NCBI GenBank assembly: GCA_037013495.1
Contig: CM072801.1
Location: 106,151,816 to 106,215,815, forward strand
DNA from: Hippophae tibetana
Lineage: Eukaryota > Streptophyta > Magnoliopsida > Rosales > Elaeagnaceae
DNA length: 64,000 bases
Direction: 5' to 3'
Shown here: one piece after another, positions 52,049 to 64,000 of the stretch
How the letters are laid out: each line of letters starts with the position of its first letter
How positions within the stretch are numbered: the first letter of the stretch is position 1
Notes under the pieces: generated by a model
What the model was told of the DNA's origin: nothing
Databases searched by the model: none
The model's input: the letters and a program-made list of their open reading frames with translations, nothing else
Made by a program: the position numbers and the translations under genes

Positions 52049-55000
52049 AACTCTAGAAATTTTGTTGTTTTTTATACAGGATCAAAGATTGGTTGAACAC
52101 CGAAAACAAAGAACATGAAAATGAAATAGGTAATTAAAAGAAAAGTACGAAATGAAATGCAAATAAGAAAATAATGACAACAAAATCTAAAGAAAACAAA
52201 GGACTTGTAGAAATATTTGTTTCTTTAATTATGATTTGGACGGAAAGAATGGAAAAAATAATAAAATGAAAAACTTTATTAAATCGAAAATTCAAAAAAT
52301 AGATATATTAAGATATATATTCTATTTTGGGCAACAAAGGCTTCGATACCAAATGATACGGATATTTTATGCGGACCATTTTGGAAACCATGTACTCAAA
52401 GGAATGAGAAAGATTGAATTGCTAAGAACATGGTTAATATAATCAATTTTGAACAATTACGAACACGTTTAGAAAACCACGCAAAAATGTGAGACCAAAT
52501 TATTAGACTTCAGAAAGTAGTGTAAGCGATGGAATTTGGGTTCTAAAAAGTGGACAACTGAACTATTATTTACTTTATGTTTTTGCAAATTGAAATGAGT
52601 TTAGATTTGATATTTTATAATAGTCATTTTGATGTATCACTTAAAAGTTATAACAGTTTAATGTTGGAACCTCAATAAATAATTTCTTTTTTTTAAATTA
52701 CGAACTCCAGAAATTTTGTTGTTTTTTTATTTAGGATCAAAGATAGGTTGAACACCGAAAACAAAAAACATGAAAATGATACAGTTAATTAAAAGAAAAG
52801 TACGAAATGAAATGTAAATAAGAAAATAATGACCCCAAAATCAAAAGAAAACAAAGGACTTGTAGAAATATTTGTTTCTTTAATTGTGATTTGGACCAAA
52901 AGAATGCAAAACACAATAAAATGGAAACGTTTAGTAAATCAAAAATTCAAAAAATCGATATATTAAGAGAGATATACTATTTTTGGCAACCAAGGCTACG
53001 ATACCAAATGATACAGATCTTTTATAAGGACCATTGTGGAAACCATGAACTCAAAGGAATGAGAAAGATTGAATTGCTAAGAACATGGTTAATATAATCA
53101 AATTTGAACAATTAAGAACACGATTAGAAAACCACGCAAAAATGTGAGACCAAACAATTAGACGTCGGAAAGTAGTGTAAGTGATGGAATTTGGGTTCTA
53201 AAAAGTGGACAAATGAACTATTTTTTACTTTATGTTTTTGCAAATTGAAATGAGTTTAGATTTGATATTTTATAATTGTCGTTTTGATGTATGACTTAGA
53301 AGTTATAACAGTTTAAAGTTGGAACCTCAATAAATAATTTCTTTTTTTTAAATTACGAACTCCACAAATTTTGTTGTTTTTTATTCAGAAGCAAAGATAG
53401 GTTGAACACCGAAATCATAGAATATGAAAATGATACAGTGAATTAAAAGAAAAGTACGAAATGAAATGCAAATAAGAAAATAATGACAACAAAATCTAAA
53501 GAAAACAAAGGACTTGTAGAAATATTTGTTTCTTTAATTGTGATTTGGACCAAAAGAATGGAAAAATAAAATAAAATGGAAACCTAAAGTAAATCTAATA
53601 TATTAAGATAGATATTCTATTTTGGGCAACCAAGGCTTCGATACCAAATGATACAGATCTTTTATGTCGACCATTTTGGAAACCATGAACTCAAAGGAAT
53701 GAGAAAGATTGAATTGCTAAAAACATGGTTAATATAATCAAATTTGAACAATAGAGAACACGATAAGAAAACCCCGCAAAAATGTGAGACCAAACTATTA
53801 GACTTCCAAAAGTAGTGTAAGCGATGGAATTTGGGATCTACAAGTGGACAACTGAACAATTTTTTACTTTATGTTTTTCCAAATTGAAATGAGTTTAGAT
53901 TTGATAGTTTATAATAGTTGTTTTGATGTATGACTTAAAAGTTATAACAGTTTAAAGTTGGAACCTCAATACATAATTTCTTTTTTTTTTAAATTACGAA
54001 CTCTAGAAATTTTGTTGTTTTTTATACAGGATCAAAGATTGGTTGAACACCGAAAACAAAGAACATGAAAATGAAATAGGTAATTAAAAGAAAAGTACGA
54101 AATGAAATGCAAATAAGAAAATATAGACACCAAAATCTAAAGAAAACAAAAGACTTGTAGAAATATTGTTTCTTTAATTGTGATTTGGACGGAAAGAATG
54201 GAAAAACCAATAAAATGGAAAACTTTATTAAATCGAAAATTCAAAAAACATATATATTAAGATAGATATTCTATTTTGGGCAACAAAGGCTTCGATACCA
54301 AATGATACGGATCTTTTATGCGGACCATTTTGGAAACCATGAACTCAAAGGAATGAGAAAGATTGAATTGCTAAGAACATGGTTAATATAATCAATTTTG
54401 AACAATTACGAACACGTTTAGAAAACCACGCAAAAATGTGAGACCAAATTATTAGACTTCAGAAAGTAGTGTAAGCGATGGAATTTGGGTTCTAAAAAGT
54501 GGACAACTGAACTATTATTTACTTTATGTTTTTGCAAATTGAAATGAGTTTAGATTTGATATTTTATAATAGTCGTTTTGATGTATGACTTAGAAGTTAT
54601 AACAGTTTAAAGTTGGAACCTCAATAAATAATTTCTTTTTTTTAAATTACGAACTCCACAAATTTTGTTGTTTTTTATTCAGAAGCAAAGATAGGTTGAA
54701 CACCGAAAACATAGAATATGAAAATGATACAGTGAATTAAAAGAAAAGTACGAAATGAAATGCAAATAAGAAAATAATGACAACAAAATCTAAAGAAAAC
54801 AAAGGACTTGTAGAAATATTTGTTTCTTTAATTGTGATTTGGACCAAAAGAATGGAAAAATAAAATAAAATGGAAACCTAAAGTAAATCTAATATATTAA
54901 GATAGATATTCTATTTTGGGCAACCAAGGCTTCGATACCAAATGATACAGATCTTTTATGTCGACCATTTTGGAAACCATGAACTCAAAGGAATGAGAAA

Positions 55001-58000
55001 GATTGAATTGCTAAAAACATGGTTAATATAATCAAATTTGAACAATAGAGAACACGATAAGAAAACCCCGCAAAAATGTGAGACCAAACTATTAGACTTC
55101 CAAAAGTAGTGTAAGGGATGGAATTTGGGATCTACAAGTGGACAACTGAACAATTTTTTACTTTATGTTTTTCCAAATTGAAATGAGTTTAGATTTGATA
55201 GTTTATAATAGTTGTTTTGATGTATGACTTAAAAGTTATAACAGTTTAAAGTTGGAACCTCAATAAATAATTTCTTTTTTTTAAATTACGAACTACATAA
55301 ATTTTGTTGTTTTTTTATTCAGGAGCAAAGATAGGTTGAACACCGAAAACAAAAACATGAAAATGATACAGTGAATTAAAAGAAAAGTACGAAATAAAAT
55401 GCAAATAAGAAAATAATGACAACAAAATCTAAAGAAAACAAAATACTTGTAGAAATATTTGTTTCTTTAATTGTGATTTGGAGCAAAAGAATGCAAAAAA
55501 AAATGGAAAACTAAAGTAAATCTAATATATTAAGATAGATATTCTATTTTGGGCAACCAAGGCTTCGATACCAAATGCTACAGATCTTTTATGTCGACCA
55601 TTTTGGAAACCATGAACTCAAAGGAATGAGAAAGATTGAATTGCTAAAAACATGGTTAATATAATCAAATTTGAACAATAGAGAACACGATTAGAAAACC
55701 CCGCAAAAATGTGAGACCAAACTATTAGAGTTCCAAAAGTAGTGTAAACGATGGAATTTGGGTTCTAAAAGTGGACAACTGAACTATTTATTACTTTATG
55801 TTTTTGCAAATTGAAATGACTTTAGATTTGATAGTTTATAATAGTTGTTTTGATGTATGACTTAAAAGTTATAACAGTTTAAAGTTGGAACCTCAATACA
55901 TAATTTCTTTTTTTTTTAAATTACGAACTCTAGAAATTTTGTTGTTTTTTATACAGGATCAAAGATTGGTTGAACACCGAAAACAAAGAACATGAAAATG
56001 AAATAGGTAATTAAAAGAAAAGTACGAAATGAAATGCAAATAAGAAAATATAGACACCAAAATCTAAAGAAAACAAAGGACTTGTAGAAATATTGTTTCT
56101 TTAATTGTGATTTGGACGGAAAGAATGGAAAAACCAATAAAATGGAAAACTTTATTAAATCGAAAATTCAAAAAACATATATATTAAGATAGATATTCTA
56201 TTTTGGGCAACAAAGGCTTCGATACCAAATGATACGGATCTTTTATGCGGACCATTTTGGAAACCATGAACTCAAAGGAATGAGAAAGATTGAATTGCTA
56301 AGAACATGGTTAATATAATCAATTTTGAACAATTACGAACACGTTTAGAAAACCACGCAAAAATGTGAGACCAAATTATTAGACTTCAGAAAGTAGTGTA
56401 AGCGATGGAATTTGGGTTCTAAAAAGTGGACAACTGAACTATTATTTACTTTATGTTTTTGCAAATTGAAATGAGTTTAGATTTGATATTTTATAATAGT
56501 CGTTTTGATGTATGACTTAGAAGTTATAACAGTTTAAAGTTGGAACCTCAATAAATAATTTCTTTTTTTTAAATTACGAACTCCACAAATTTTGTTGTTT
56601 TTTATTCAGAAGCAAAGATAGGTTGAACACCGAAAACATAGAATATGAAAATGATACAGTGAATTAAAAGAAAAGTACGAAATGAAATGCAAATAAGAAA
56701 ATAATGACAACAAAATCTAAAGAAAACAAAGGACTTGTAGAAATATTTGTTTCTTTAATTGTGATTTGGACCAAAAGAATGGAAAAATAAAATAAAATGG
56801 AAACCAAAAGTAAATCTAATATATTAAGATAGATATTCTATTTTGGGCAACCAAGGCTTCGATACCAAATGATACAGATCTTTTATGTCGACCATTTTGG
56901 AAACCATGAACTCAAAGGAATGAGAAAGATTGAATTGCTAAAAACATGGTTAATATAATCAAATTTGAACAATAGAGAACACGATAAGAAAACCCCGCAA
57001 AAATGTGAGACCAAACTATTAGACTTCCAAAAGTAGTGTAAGCGATGGAATTTGGGATCTACAAGTGGACAACTGAACAATTTTTTACTTTATGTTTTTC
57101 CAAATTGAAATGAGTTTAGATTTGATAGTTTATAATAGTTGTTTTGATGTATGACTTAAAAGTTATAACAGTTTAAAGTTGGAACCTCAATAAATAATTT
57201 CTTTTTTTTAAATTACGAACTACATAAATTTTGTTGTTTTTTTATTCAGGAGCAAAGATAGGTTGAACACCGAAAACAAAAACATGAAAATGATACAGTG
57301 AATTAAAAGAAAAGTACGAAATAAAATGAAAATAAGAAAATAATGACAACAAAATCTAAAGAAAACAAAAGACTTGTAGAAATATTTGTTTCTTTAATTG
57401 TGATTTGGAGCAAAAGAATGCAAAAAAAAAATGGAAAACTAAAGTAAATCTAATATTTTAAGATAGATATTCTATTTTGGGCAACCAAGGCTTCGATACC
57501 AAATGCTACAGATCTTTTATGTCGACCATTTTGGAAACCATGAACTCAAAGGAATGAGAAAGATTGAATTGCTAAAAACATGGTTAATATAATCAAATTT
57601 GAACAATAGAGAACACGATTAGAAAACCCCGCAAAAATGTGAGACCAAACTATTAGAGTTCCAAAAGTAGTGTAAGCGATGGAATTTGGGTTCTAAAAGT
57701 GGGCAACTGAACTATTTATTACTTTATGTTTTTGCAAATTGAAATGACTTTAGATTTGATAGTTTATAATAGTTGTTTTGATGTATGACTTAAAAGTTAT
57801 AACAGTTTAAAGTTGGAACCTCAATACATAATTTCTTTTTTTTTTAAATTACGAACTCTAGAAATTTTGTTGTTTTTTATACAGGATCAAAGATTGGTTG
57901 AACACCAAAAACAAAGAACATGAAAATGAAACAGTGAATTAAAAGAAAAGTACGAAATGCAATGCAAATAAGAAAATAATGAAAACAAAATCTAAAGAAA

Positions 58001-58508
58001 ACAAAGGACTTGTAGAAATATTTGTTTCTTTAATTATGATTTGGACGGAAACAATGGAAAAAATAATAAAATGGAAAACTTTATTAAATCGAAAATTCAA
58101 AAAACATATATATTAAGATAGATATTCTATTTTGGGCAACAAAGGCTTCGATACCAAATGATACGGATATTTTATGCGGACCATTTTGGAAACCATGAAC
58201 TCAAAGGAATGAGAAAGATTGAATTGCTAAGAACATGGTTAATATAATCAATTTTGAACAATTACGAACACGTTTAGAAAACCACGCAAAAATGTGAGAC
58301 CAAATTATTAGACTTCAGAAAGTAGTGTAAGCGATGGAATTTGGGTTCTAAAAAGTCGACAACTGAACTATTTTTTACTTTATGTTTTTGCAAATTGAAA
58401 TGAGTTTAGATTTGATATTTTATAATAGTTGTTTTGATGTATGACTTAAAAGTTATAACAGTTTAAAGTTGGAACCTCAATACATAATTTCTTTTTTTTT
58501 AAATTACG
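52049..58508 (+). repeat. 10-mer HOR copy 1, 6460 bp
   Basis: Ten monomers of 654, 655, 641, 653, 639, 635, 653, 639, 636 and 655 bp. T (52049) and U (52703) are adjacent long units. Their internal plus-strand frame stays open for 68 codons in each because AAAATAATAAAATG and the 15-bp block keep phase; nothing else suggests coding. T' (57854) is related to T but has GGAAACAATGG and AAACATATATATT. Confidence 0.88.
53358..53998 (+). repeat. Type Q monomer with R-like tail (641 bp)
   Basis: It is Q through GAGTTTAGATTTG but ends CTCAATACATAATTTC followed by a 10-T run, the tail of R, and is followed directly by P. The same form occurs at 49480-50120 and 59818-60458. Q units that are followed by R (50774, 54652, 56579, 61112) end CTCAATAAATAATTTC. 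A crossover from Q tail to R tail that removed one R explains the Q-P adjacency. Confidence 0.7.
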
Positions 58509-61500
58509 AACTCCAGAAATTTTGTTGTTTTTTATACAGGATCAAAGATTGGTTGAACACCGAAAACAAAGAACATGAAAATGAAACAGTGAATTAAAAG
58601 AAAAGTACGAAATGAAATGCAAATAAGAAAATAATGACAACAAAATCTAAAGAAAACAAAGGACTTGTAGAAATATTTGTTTCTTTAATTATGATTTGGA
58701 CGGAAAGAATGGAAAAAATAATAAAATGAAAAACTTTATTAAATCGAAAATTCAAAAAATAGATATATTAAGATATATATTCTATTTTGGGCAACAAAGG
58801 CTTCGATACCAAATGATACGGATATTTTATGCGGACCATTTTGGAAACCATGTACTCAAAGGAATGAGAAAGATTGAATTGCTAAGAACATGGTTAATAT
58901 AATCAATTTTGAACAATTACGAACACGTTTAGAAAACCACGCAAAAATGTGAGACCAAATTATTAGACTTCAGAAAGTAGTGTAAGCGATGGAATTTGGG
59001 TTCTAAAAAGTGGACAACTGAACTATTATTTACTTTATGTTTTTGCAAATTGAAATGAGTTTAGATTTGATATTTTATAATAGTCATTTTGATGTATCAC
59101 TTAAAAGTTATAACAGTTTAAAGTTGGAACCTCAATAAATAATTTCTTTTTTTTAAATTACGAACTCCAGAAATTTTGTTGTTTTTTTATTTAGGATCAA
59201 AGATAGGTTGAACACCGAAAACAAAAAACATGAAAATGATACAGTTAATTAAAAGAAAAGTACGAAATGAAATGTAAATAAGAAAATAATGACCCCAAAA
59301 TCAAAAGAAAACAAAGGACTTGTAGAAATATTTGTTTCTTTAATTGTGATTTGGACCAAAAGAATGCAAAACACAATAAAATGGAAACGTTTAGTAAATC
59401 AAAAATTCAAAAAATCGATATATTAAGAGAGATATACTATTTTTGGCAACCAAGGCTACGATACCAAATGATACAGATCTTTTATAAGGACCATTGTGGA
59501 AACCATGAACTCAAAGGAATGAGAAAGATTGAATTGCTAAGAACATGGTTAATATAATCAAATTTGAACAATTAAGAACACGATTAGAAAACCACGCAAA
59601 AATGTGAGACCAAACAATTAGACGTCGGAAAGTAGTGTAAGTGATGGAATTTGGGTTCTAAAAAGTGGACAAATGAACTATTTTTTACTTTATGTTTTTG
59701 CAAATTGAAATGAGTTTAGATTTGATATTTTATAATTGTCGTTTTGATGTATGACTTAGAAGTTATAACAGTTTAAAGTTGGAACCTCAATAAATAATTT
59801 CTTTTTTTTAAATTACGAACTCCACAAATTTTGTTGTTTTTTATTCAGAAGCAAAGATAGGTTGAACACCGAAATCATAGAATATGAAAATGATACAGTG
59901 AATTAAAAGAAAAGTACGAAATGAAATGCAAATAAGAAAATAATGACAACAAAATCTAAAGAAAACAAAGGACTTGTAGAAATATTTGTTTCTTTAATTG
60001 TGATTTGGACCAAAAGAATGGAAAAATAAAATAAAATGGAAACCTAAAGTAAATCTAATATATTAAGATAGATATTCTATTTTGGGCAACCAAGGCTTCG
60101 ATACCAAATGATACAGATCTTTTATGTCGACCATTTTGGAAACCATGAACTCAAAGGAATGAGAAAGATTGAATTGCTAAAAACATGGTTAATATAATCA
60201 AATTTGAACAATAGAGAACACGATAAGAAAACCCCGCAAAAATGTGAGACCAAACTATTAGACTTCCAAAAGTAGTGTAAGCGATGGAATTTGGGATCTA
60301 CAAGTGGACAACTGAACAATTTTTTACTTTATGTTTTTCCAAATTGAAATGAGTTTAGATTTGATAGTTTATAATAGTTGTTTTGATGTATGACTTAAAA
60401 GTTATAACAGTTTAAAGTTGGAACCTCAATACATAATTTCTTTTTTTTTTAAATTACGAACTCTAGAAATTTTGTTGTTTTTTATACAGGATCAAAGATT
60501 GGTTGAACACCGAAAACAAAGAACATGAAAATGAAATAGGTAATTAAAAGAAAAGTACGAAATGAAATGCAAATAAGAAAATATAGACACCAAAATCTAA
60601 AGAAAACAAAAGACTTGTAGAAATATTGTTTCTTTAATTGTGATTTGGACGGAAAGAATGGAAAAACCAATAAAATGGAAAACTTTATTAAATCGAAAAT
60701 TCAAAAAACATATATATTAAGATAGATATTCTATTTTGGGCAACAAAGGCTTCGATACCAAATGATACGGATCTTTTATGCGGACCATTTTGGAAACCAT
60801 GAACTCAAAGGAATGAGAAAGATTGAATTGCTAAGAACATGGTTAATATAATCAATTTTGAACAATTACGAACACGTTTAGAAAACCACGCAAAAATGTG
60901 AGACCAAATTATTAGACTTCAGAAAGTAGTGTAAGCGATGGAATTTGGGTTCTAAAAAGTGGACAACTGAACTATTATTTACTTTATGTTTTTGCAAATT
61001 GAAATGAGTTTAGATTTGATATTTTATAATAGTCGTTTTGATGTATGACTTAGAAGTTATAACAGTTTAAAGTTGGAACCTCAATAAATAATTTCTTTTT
61101 TTTAAATTACGAACTCCACAAATTTTGTTGTTTTTTATTCAGAAGCAAAGATAGGTTGAACACCGAAAACATAGAATATGAAAATGATACAGTGAATTAA
61201 AAGAAAAGTACGAAATGAAATGCAAATAAGAAAATAATGACAACAAAATCTAAAGAAAACAAAGGACTTGTAGAAATATTTGTTTCTTTAATTGTGATTT
61301 GGACCAAAAGAATGGAAAAATAAAATAAAATGGAAACCTAAAGTAAATCTAATATATTAAGATAGATATTCTATTTTGGGCAACCAAGGCTTCGATACCA
61401 AATGATACAGATCTTTTATGTCGACCATTTTGGAAACCATGAACTCAAAGGAATGAGAAAGATTGAATTGCTAAAAACATGGTTAATATAATCAAATTTG

Positions 61501-63678
61501 AACAATAGAGAACACGATAAGAAAACCCCGCAAAAATGTGAGACCAAACTATTAGACTTCCAAAAGTAGTGTAAGCGATGGAATTTGGGATCTACAAGTG
61601 GACAACTGAACAATTTTTTACTTTATGTTTTTCCAAATTGAAATGAGTTTAGATTTGATAGTTTATAATAGTTGTTTTGATGTATGACTTAAAAGTTATA
61701 ACAGTTTAAAGTTGGAACCTCAATAAATAATTTCTTTTTTTTAAATTACGAACTACATAAATTTTGTTGTTTTTTTATTCAGGAGCAAAGATAGGTTGAA
61801 CACCGAAAACAAAAACATGAAAATGATACAGTGAATTAAAAGAAAAGTACGAAATAAAATGAAAATAAGAAAATAATGACAACAAAATCTAAAGAAAACA
61901 AAAGACTTGTAGAAATATTTGTTTCTTTAATTGTGATTTGGAGCAAAAGAATGCAAAAAAAAATGGAAAACTAAAGTAAATCTAATATATTAAGATAGAT
62001 ATTCTATTTTGGGCAACCAAGGCTTCGATACCAAATGCTACAGATCTTTTATGTCGACCATTTTGGAAACCATGAACTCAAAAGAATGAGAAAGATTGAA
62101 TTGCTAAAAACATGGTTAATATAATCAAATTTGAACAATAGAGAACATGATTAGAAAACCCCGCAAAAATGTGAGACCAAACTATTAGAGTTCCAAAAGT
62201 AGTGTAAGCGATGGAATTTGGGTTCTAAAAGTGGACACCTGAACTATTTATTACTTTATGTTTTTGCAAATTGAAATGACTTTATATTTGATAGTTTATA
62301 ATAGTTGTTTTGATGTATGACTTAAAAGTTATAACAGTTTAAAGTTGGAACCTCAATACATAATTTCTTTTTTTTTTAAATTACGAACTCTGGAAATTTT
62401 GTTGTTTTTTATACAGGATCAAAGATTGGTTGAACACCGAAAACAAAGAACATGAAAATGAAATAGTTAATTAAAAGAAAAGTACGAAATGAAATGCAAA
62501 TAAGAAAATATAGACACCAAAATCTAAAGAAAACAAAAGACTTGTAGAAATATTGTTTCTTTAATTGTGATTTGGACGGAAAGAATGGAAAAACCAATAA
62601 AATGGAAAACTTTATTAAATCGAAAATTCAAAAAACATATATATTAAGATAGATATTCTATTTTGGGCAACAAAGGCTTCGATACCAAATGATACGGATC
62701 TTTTATGCGGACCATTTTGGAAACCATGAACTCAAAGGAATGAGAAAGATTGAATTGCTAAGAACATGGTTAATATAATCAATTTTGAACAATTACGAAC
62801 ACGTTTAGAAAACCACGCAAAAATGTGAGACCAAATTATTAGACTTCAGAAAGTAGTGTAAGCGATGGAATTTGGGTTCTAAAAAGTGGACAACTGAACT
62901 ATTATTTACTTTATGTTTTTGCAAATTGAACTGAGTTTAGATTTGAAATTTTAAATAGTCGTTTTGATGTATGACTTAGAAGGTATAACAGTTTAAAGTT
63001 GGAACCTCAATAAATAATTTCTTTTTTTTAAATTACGAACTCCACATATTTTGTTGTTTTTTATTCAGAAGCAAAGATAGGTTGAACACCGAAAACATAG
63101 AATATGAAAATGATACAGTGAATTAAAAGAAAAGTACGAAATGAAATGCAAATAAGAAAATAATGACAACAAAATCTAAAGAAAACAAAGGACTTGCAGA
63201 AATATTTGTTTCTTTAATTGTGATTTGGACCAAAAGAATGGAAAAATAAAATAAAATGGAAACCTAAAGTAAATCTAATATATTAAGGTAGATATTCTAT
63301 TTTGGGTAACCAAGGCTTCGATACCAAATGATACAGATCTTTTATGCGGACCATTTTGGAAACCATGAACTCAAAGGAATGAGAAAGATTGAATTGCTAA
63401 GAACATGGTTAATATAATCAATTTTGAACAATTACGAACACGTTTAGAAAACCACGCAAAAATGTGAGACCAAATTATTAGACTTCAGAAAGTAGTGTAA
63501 GCGATGGAATTTGGGTTCTAAAAAGTGGACAACTGAACTATTATTTACTTTATGTTTTTGCAAATTGAAATGAGTTTAGATTTGATATTTTATAATAGTC
63601 GTTTTGATGTATGACTTAGAAGTTATAACAGTTTAAAGTTGGAACCTCAATACATAATTTCTTTTTTTTTAAATTACG
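58509..63678 (+). repeat. 10-mer HOR copy 2, partial (eight monomers)
   Basis: Lengths 654, 655, 641, 653, 639, 635, 652 and 641 bp. T differs from copy 1 in its first 110 bp (GAAACAGTGAATT in place of GAAATAGGTAATT) and by AAAGTTGG for AATGTTGG. The last unit (63038) leaves the period. Confidence 0.87.
63038..63678 (+). repeat. Chimeric monomer Q/P (641 bp)
   Basis: The front is Q (AGAAGCAAAG, AACATAGAATATG, GATACAGATC). At about 63335-63345 it changes to P (TGCGGACCATTTTGG, CAATTTTGAACAATTACG, AACACGTTTAG, AAAAAGTGGACAAC). It also has ATTAAGGTAG and GGGTAACC. The downstream junction word has lost one A (TTACGACTCC). Confidence 0.8.
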
Positions 63679-64000
63679 ACTCCAGAAATATTGTTGTTTT
63701 TTATTCAGGATCAAAGATTGGTTGAACACCGAAAACAAAGAACATGAAAATGAAACAGTGAATTAAAAGAAAAGTACGAAATGAAATGCAAATAAGAAAA
63801 TAATGACAACAAAATCTAAACAAAAAAAAGGACTTGTAGAAATATTTGTTTCTTTAATTATGATTTGGACGGAAAGAATGGAAAAAACAATAAAATGGAA
63901 AACTTTATTAAATCGAAAATTCAAAAAATAGATATATTAAGATAGATATTCTATTTTGGGCAACAAAGGCTTCGATACAAAATGATACGGATCTTTTATG
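63679..64000 (+). repeat. Partial long-class monomer at the right edge
   Basis: The first 322 bp of an L unit resembling T (GGACGGAAAGAATGG, AAATCGAAAATTC, GGGCAACAAAGG). Cut by the window, so its class beyond this point is unknown. Confidence 0.85.

Larger units (their letters stand above)
52049..63678 (+). repeat. 10-monomer higher-order repeat, 6460 bp, about 1.7 periods
   Basis: Order T-U-Q-P-Q-R-P-Q-R-T'. First copy starts: 52049, 52703, 53358, 53999, 54652, 55291, 55926, 56579, 57218 and 57854. Second copy: 58509, 59163, 59818, 60459, 61112, 61751, 62386 and 63038. Equivalent landmarks are 6460 bp apart. The match begins about 52130 (T at 52049 opens like P) and ends about 63345 inside a chimeric unit. 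Within the HOR, P-Q-R recurs at 1927 bp (53999 to 55926), so it is a nested structure. Confidence 0.9.
1..64000 (+). repeat. Satellite DNA array, about 643-bp monomer, 100 units
   Basis: The conserved word TTACGAACTC (variants TTATGAACTC, TTACAAACTC, TTACGAACTAC) recurs every 632-655 bp from the first base to the last, always in the same orientation. Between occurrences the same ordered blocks appear: a T-rich stretch ending in CAGGA, an A-rich region, GGCTTCGATACCA, ACCATTTTGGAAACC, GAACACGATTAG, GTAAGCGATGG, TTTGCAAATTG and AATAAATAATTTC. That gives 99 full units plus 322 bp of a hundredth. Units differ by scattered substitutions, one 15-bp indel and homopolymer length. No other sequence interrupts the array. 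This is a eukaryotic tandem satellite; host and chromosome position cannot be read from it, and the family is not one I can name. Confidence 0.97.

Noticed and set aside
52236..52442. Plus-strand open frame of 68 codons in T and U monomers (also 52891, 58696, 59351)
   Set aside because: It is present only in a few long units where indels happen to stay in phase. It resembles no family I recognise, and there is no promoter or coding-type variation.
1..64000. CRISPR array or bacterial repeat region
   Set aside because: The unit is about 640 bp with no repeat-spacer alternation, no cas genes and no bacterial genes.
1..64000. Tandem transposon or rDNA spacer array
   Set aside because: No terminal inverted repeats, target-site duplications, transposase or reverse transcriptase frames, and no rRNA sequence in any unit.

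Overview
The whole 64 kb window is one uninterrupted satellite DNA array. It holds 99 complete monomers and one partial, in head-to-tail orientation, averaging about 643 bp. There is no unique sequence, no recognisable gene, no RNA gene and no inserted transposon, and neither edge of the array is reached. Base composition is very A+T rich (a hand count over 50161-50760 gives 165 G+C in 600, 27.5%), and the plus strand is A-rich. A locus like this indicates eukaryotic heterochromatin (centromeric, pericentromeric or subtelomeric). The species cannot be named from the sequence. A plant is slightly favoured by a motif resembling an initiator-Met tRNA primer binding site and by signs of past cytosine methylation, but this is inference.

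Monomers are phased here on the AACTC of the conserved word TTACGAACTC. They fall into a short class (S, about 632-641 bp) and a long class (L, about 651-655 bp), separated by a 15-bp indel. Within the classes, recurrent subtypes (lettered in the entries) are arranged into higher-order repeats (HORs). Left to right: 1-1293 two monomers of the trimer family; 1294-5783 irregular order (G/C hybrid, C, F, G, H, A, B); about 5884-19398 three exact-length 4505-bp periods of a 7-monomer HOR; 19299-34063 nearly three periods of an 8-monomer HOR (5133, 5135 and a partial); 34064-35979 chimeric junction monomers; 35980-48194 a 3-monomer HOR (six copies of 1926-1929 bp plus one monomer) with a 6-monomer superperiod; 48195-52048 transition; about 52130-63345 a 10-monomer HOR of 6460 bp (about 1.7 periods), itself built on a 1.93-kb trimer; then a hybrid monomer and a partial one.

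Nothing suggests protein-coding function. The short open frames that recur at HOR spacing are by-products of A+T-rich repeats. The interest lies in the record of array evolution: many chimeric monomers have mappable switch points, and the 7-mer HOR can be explained as a 4-monomer deletion by crossover between two subtypes seen intact elsewhere in the window. Possible functional relics are a minus-strand LTR-like signature (TATA-like box, CA end, primer-binding-site-like motif) and a plus-strand splice-site-like pair, both repeated in most monomers.
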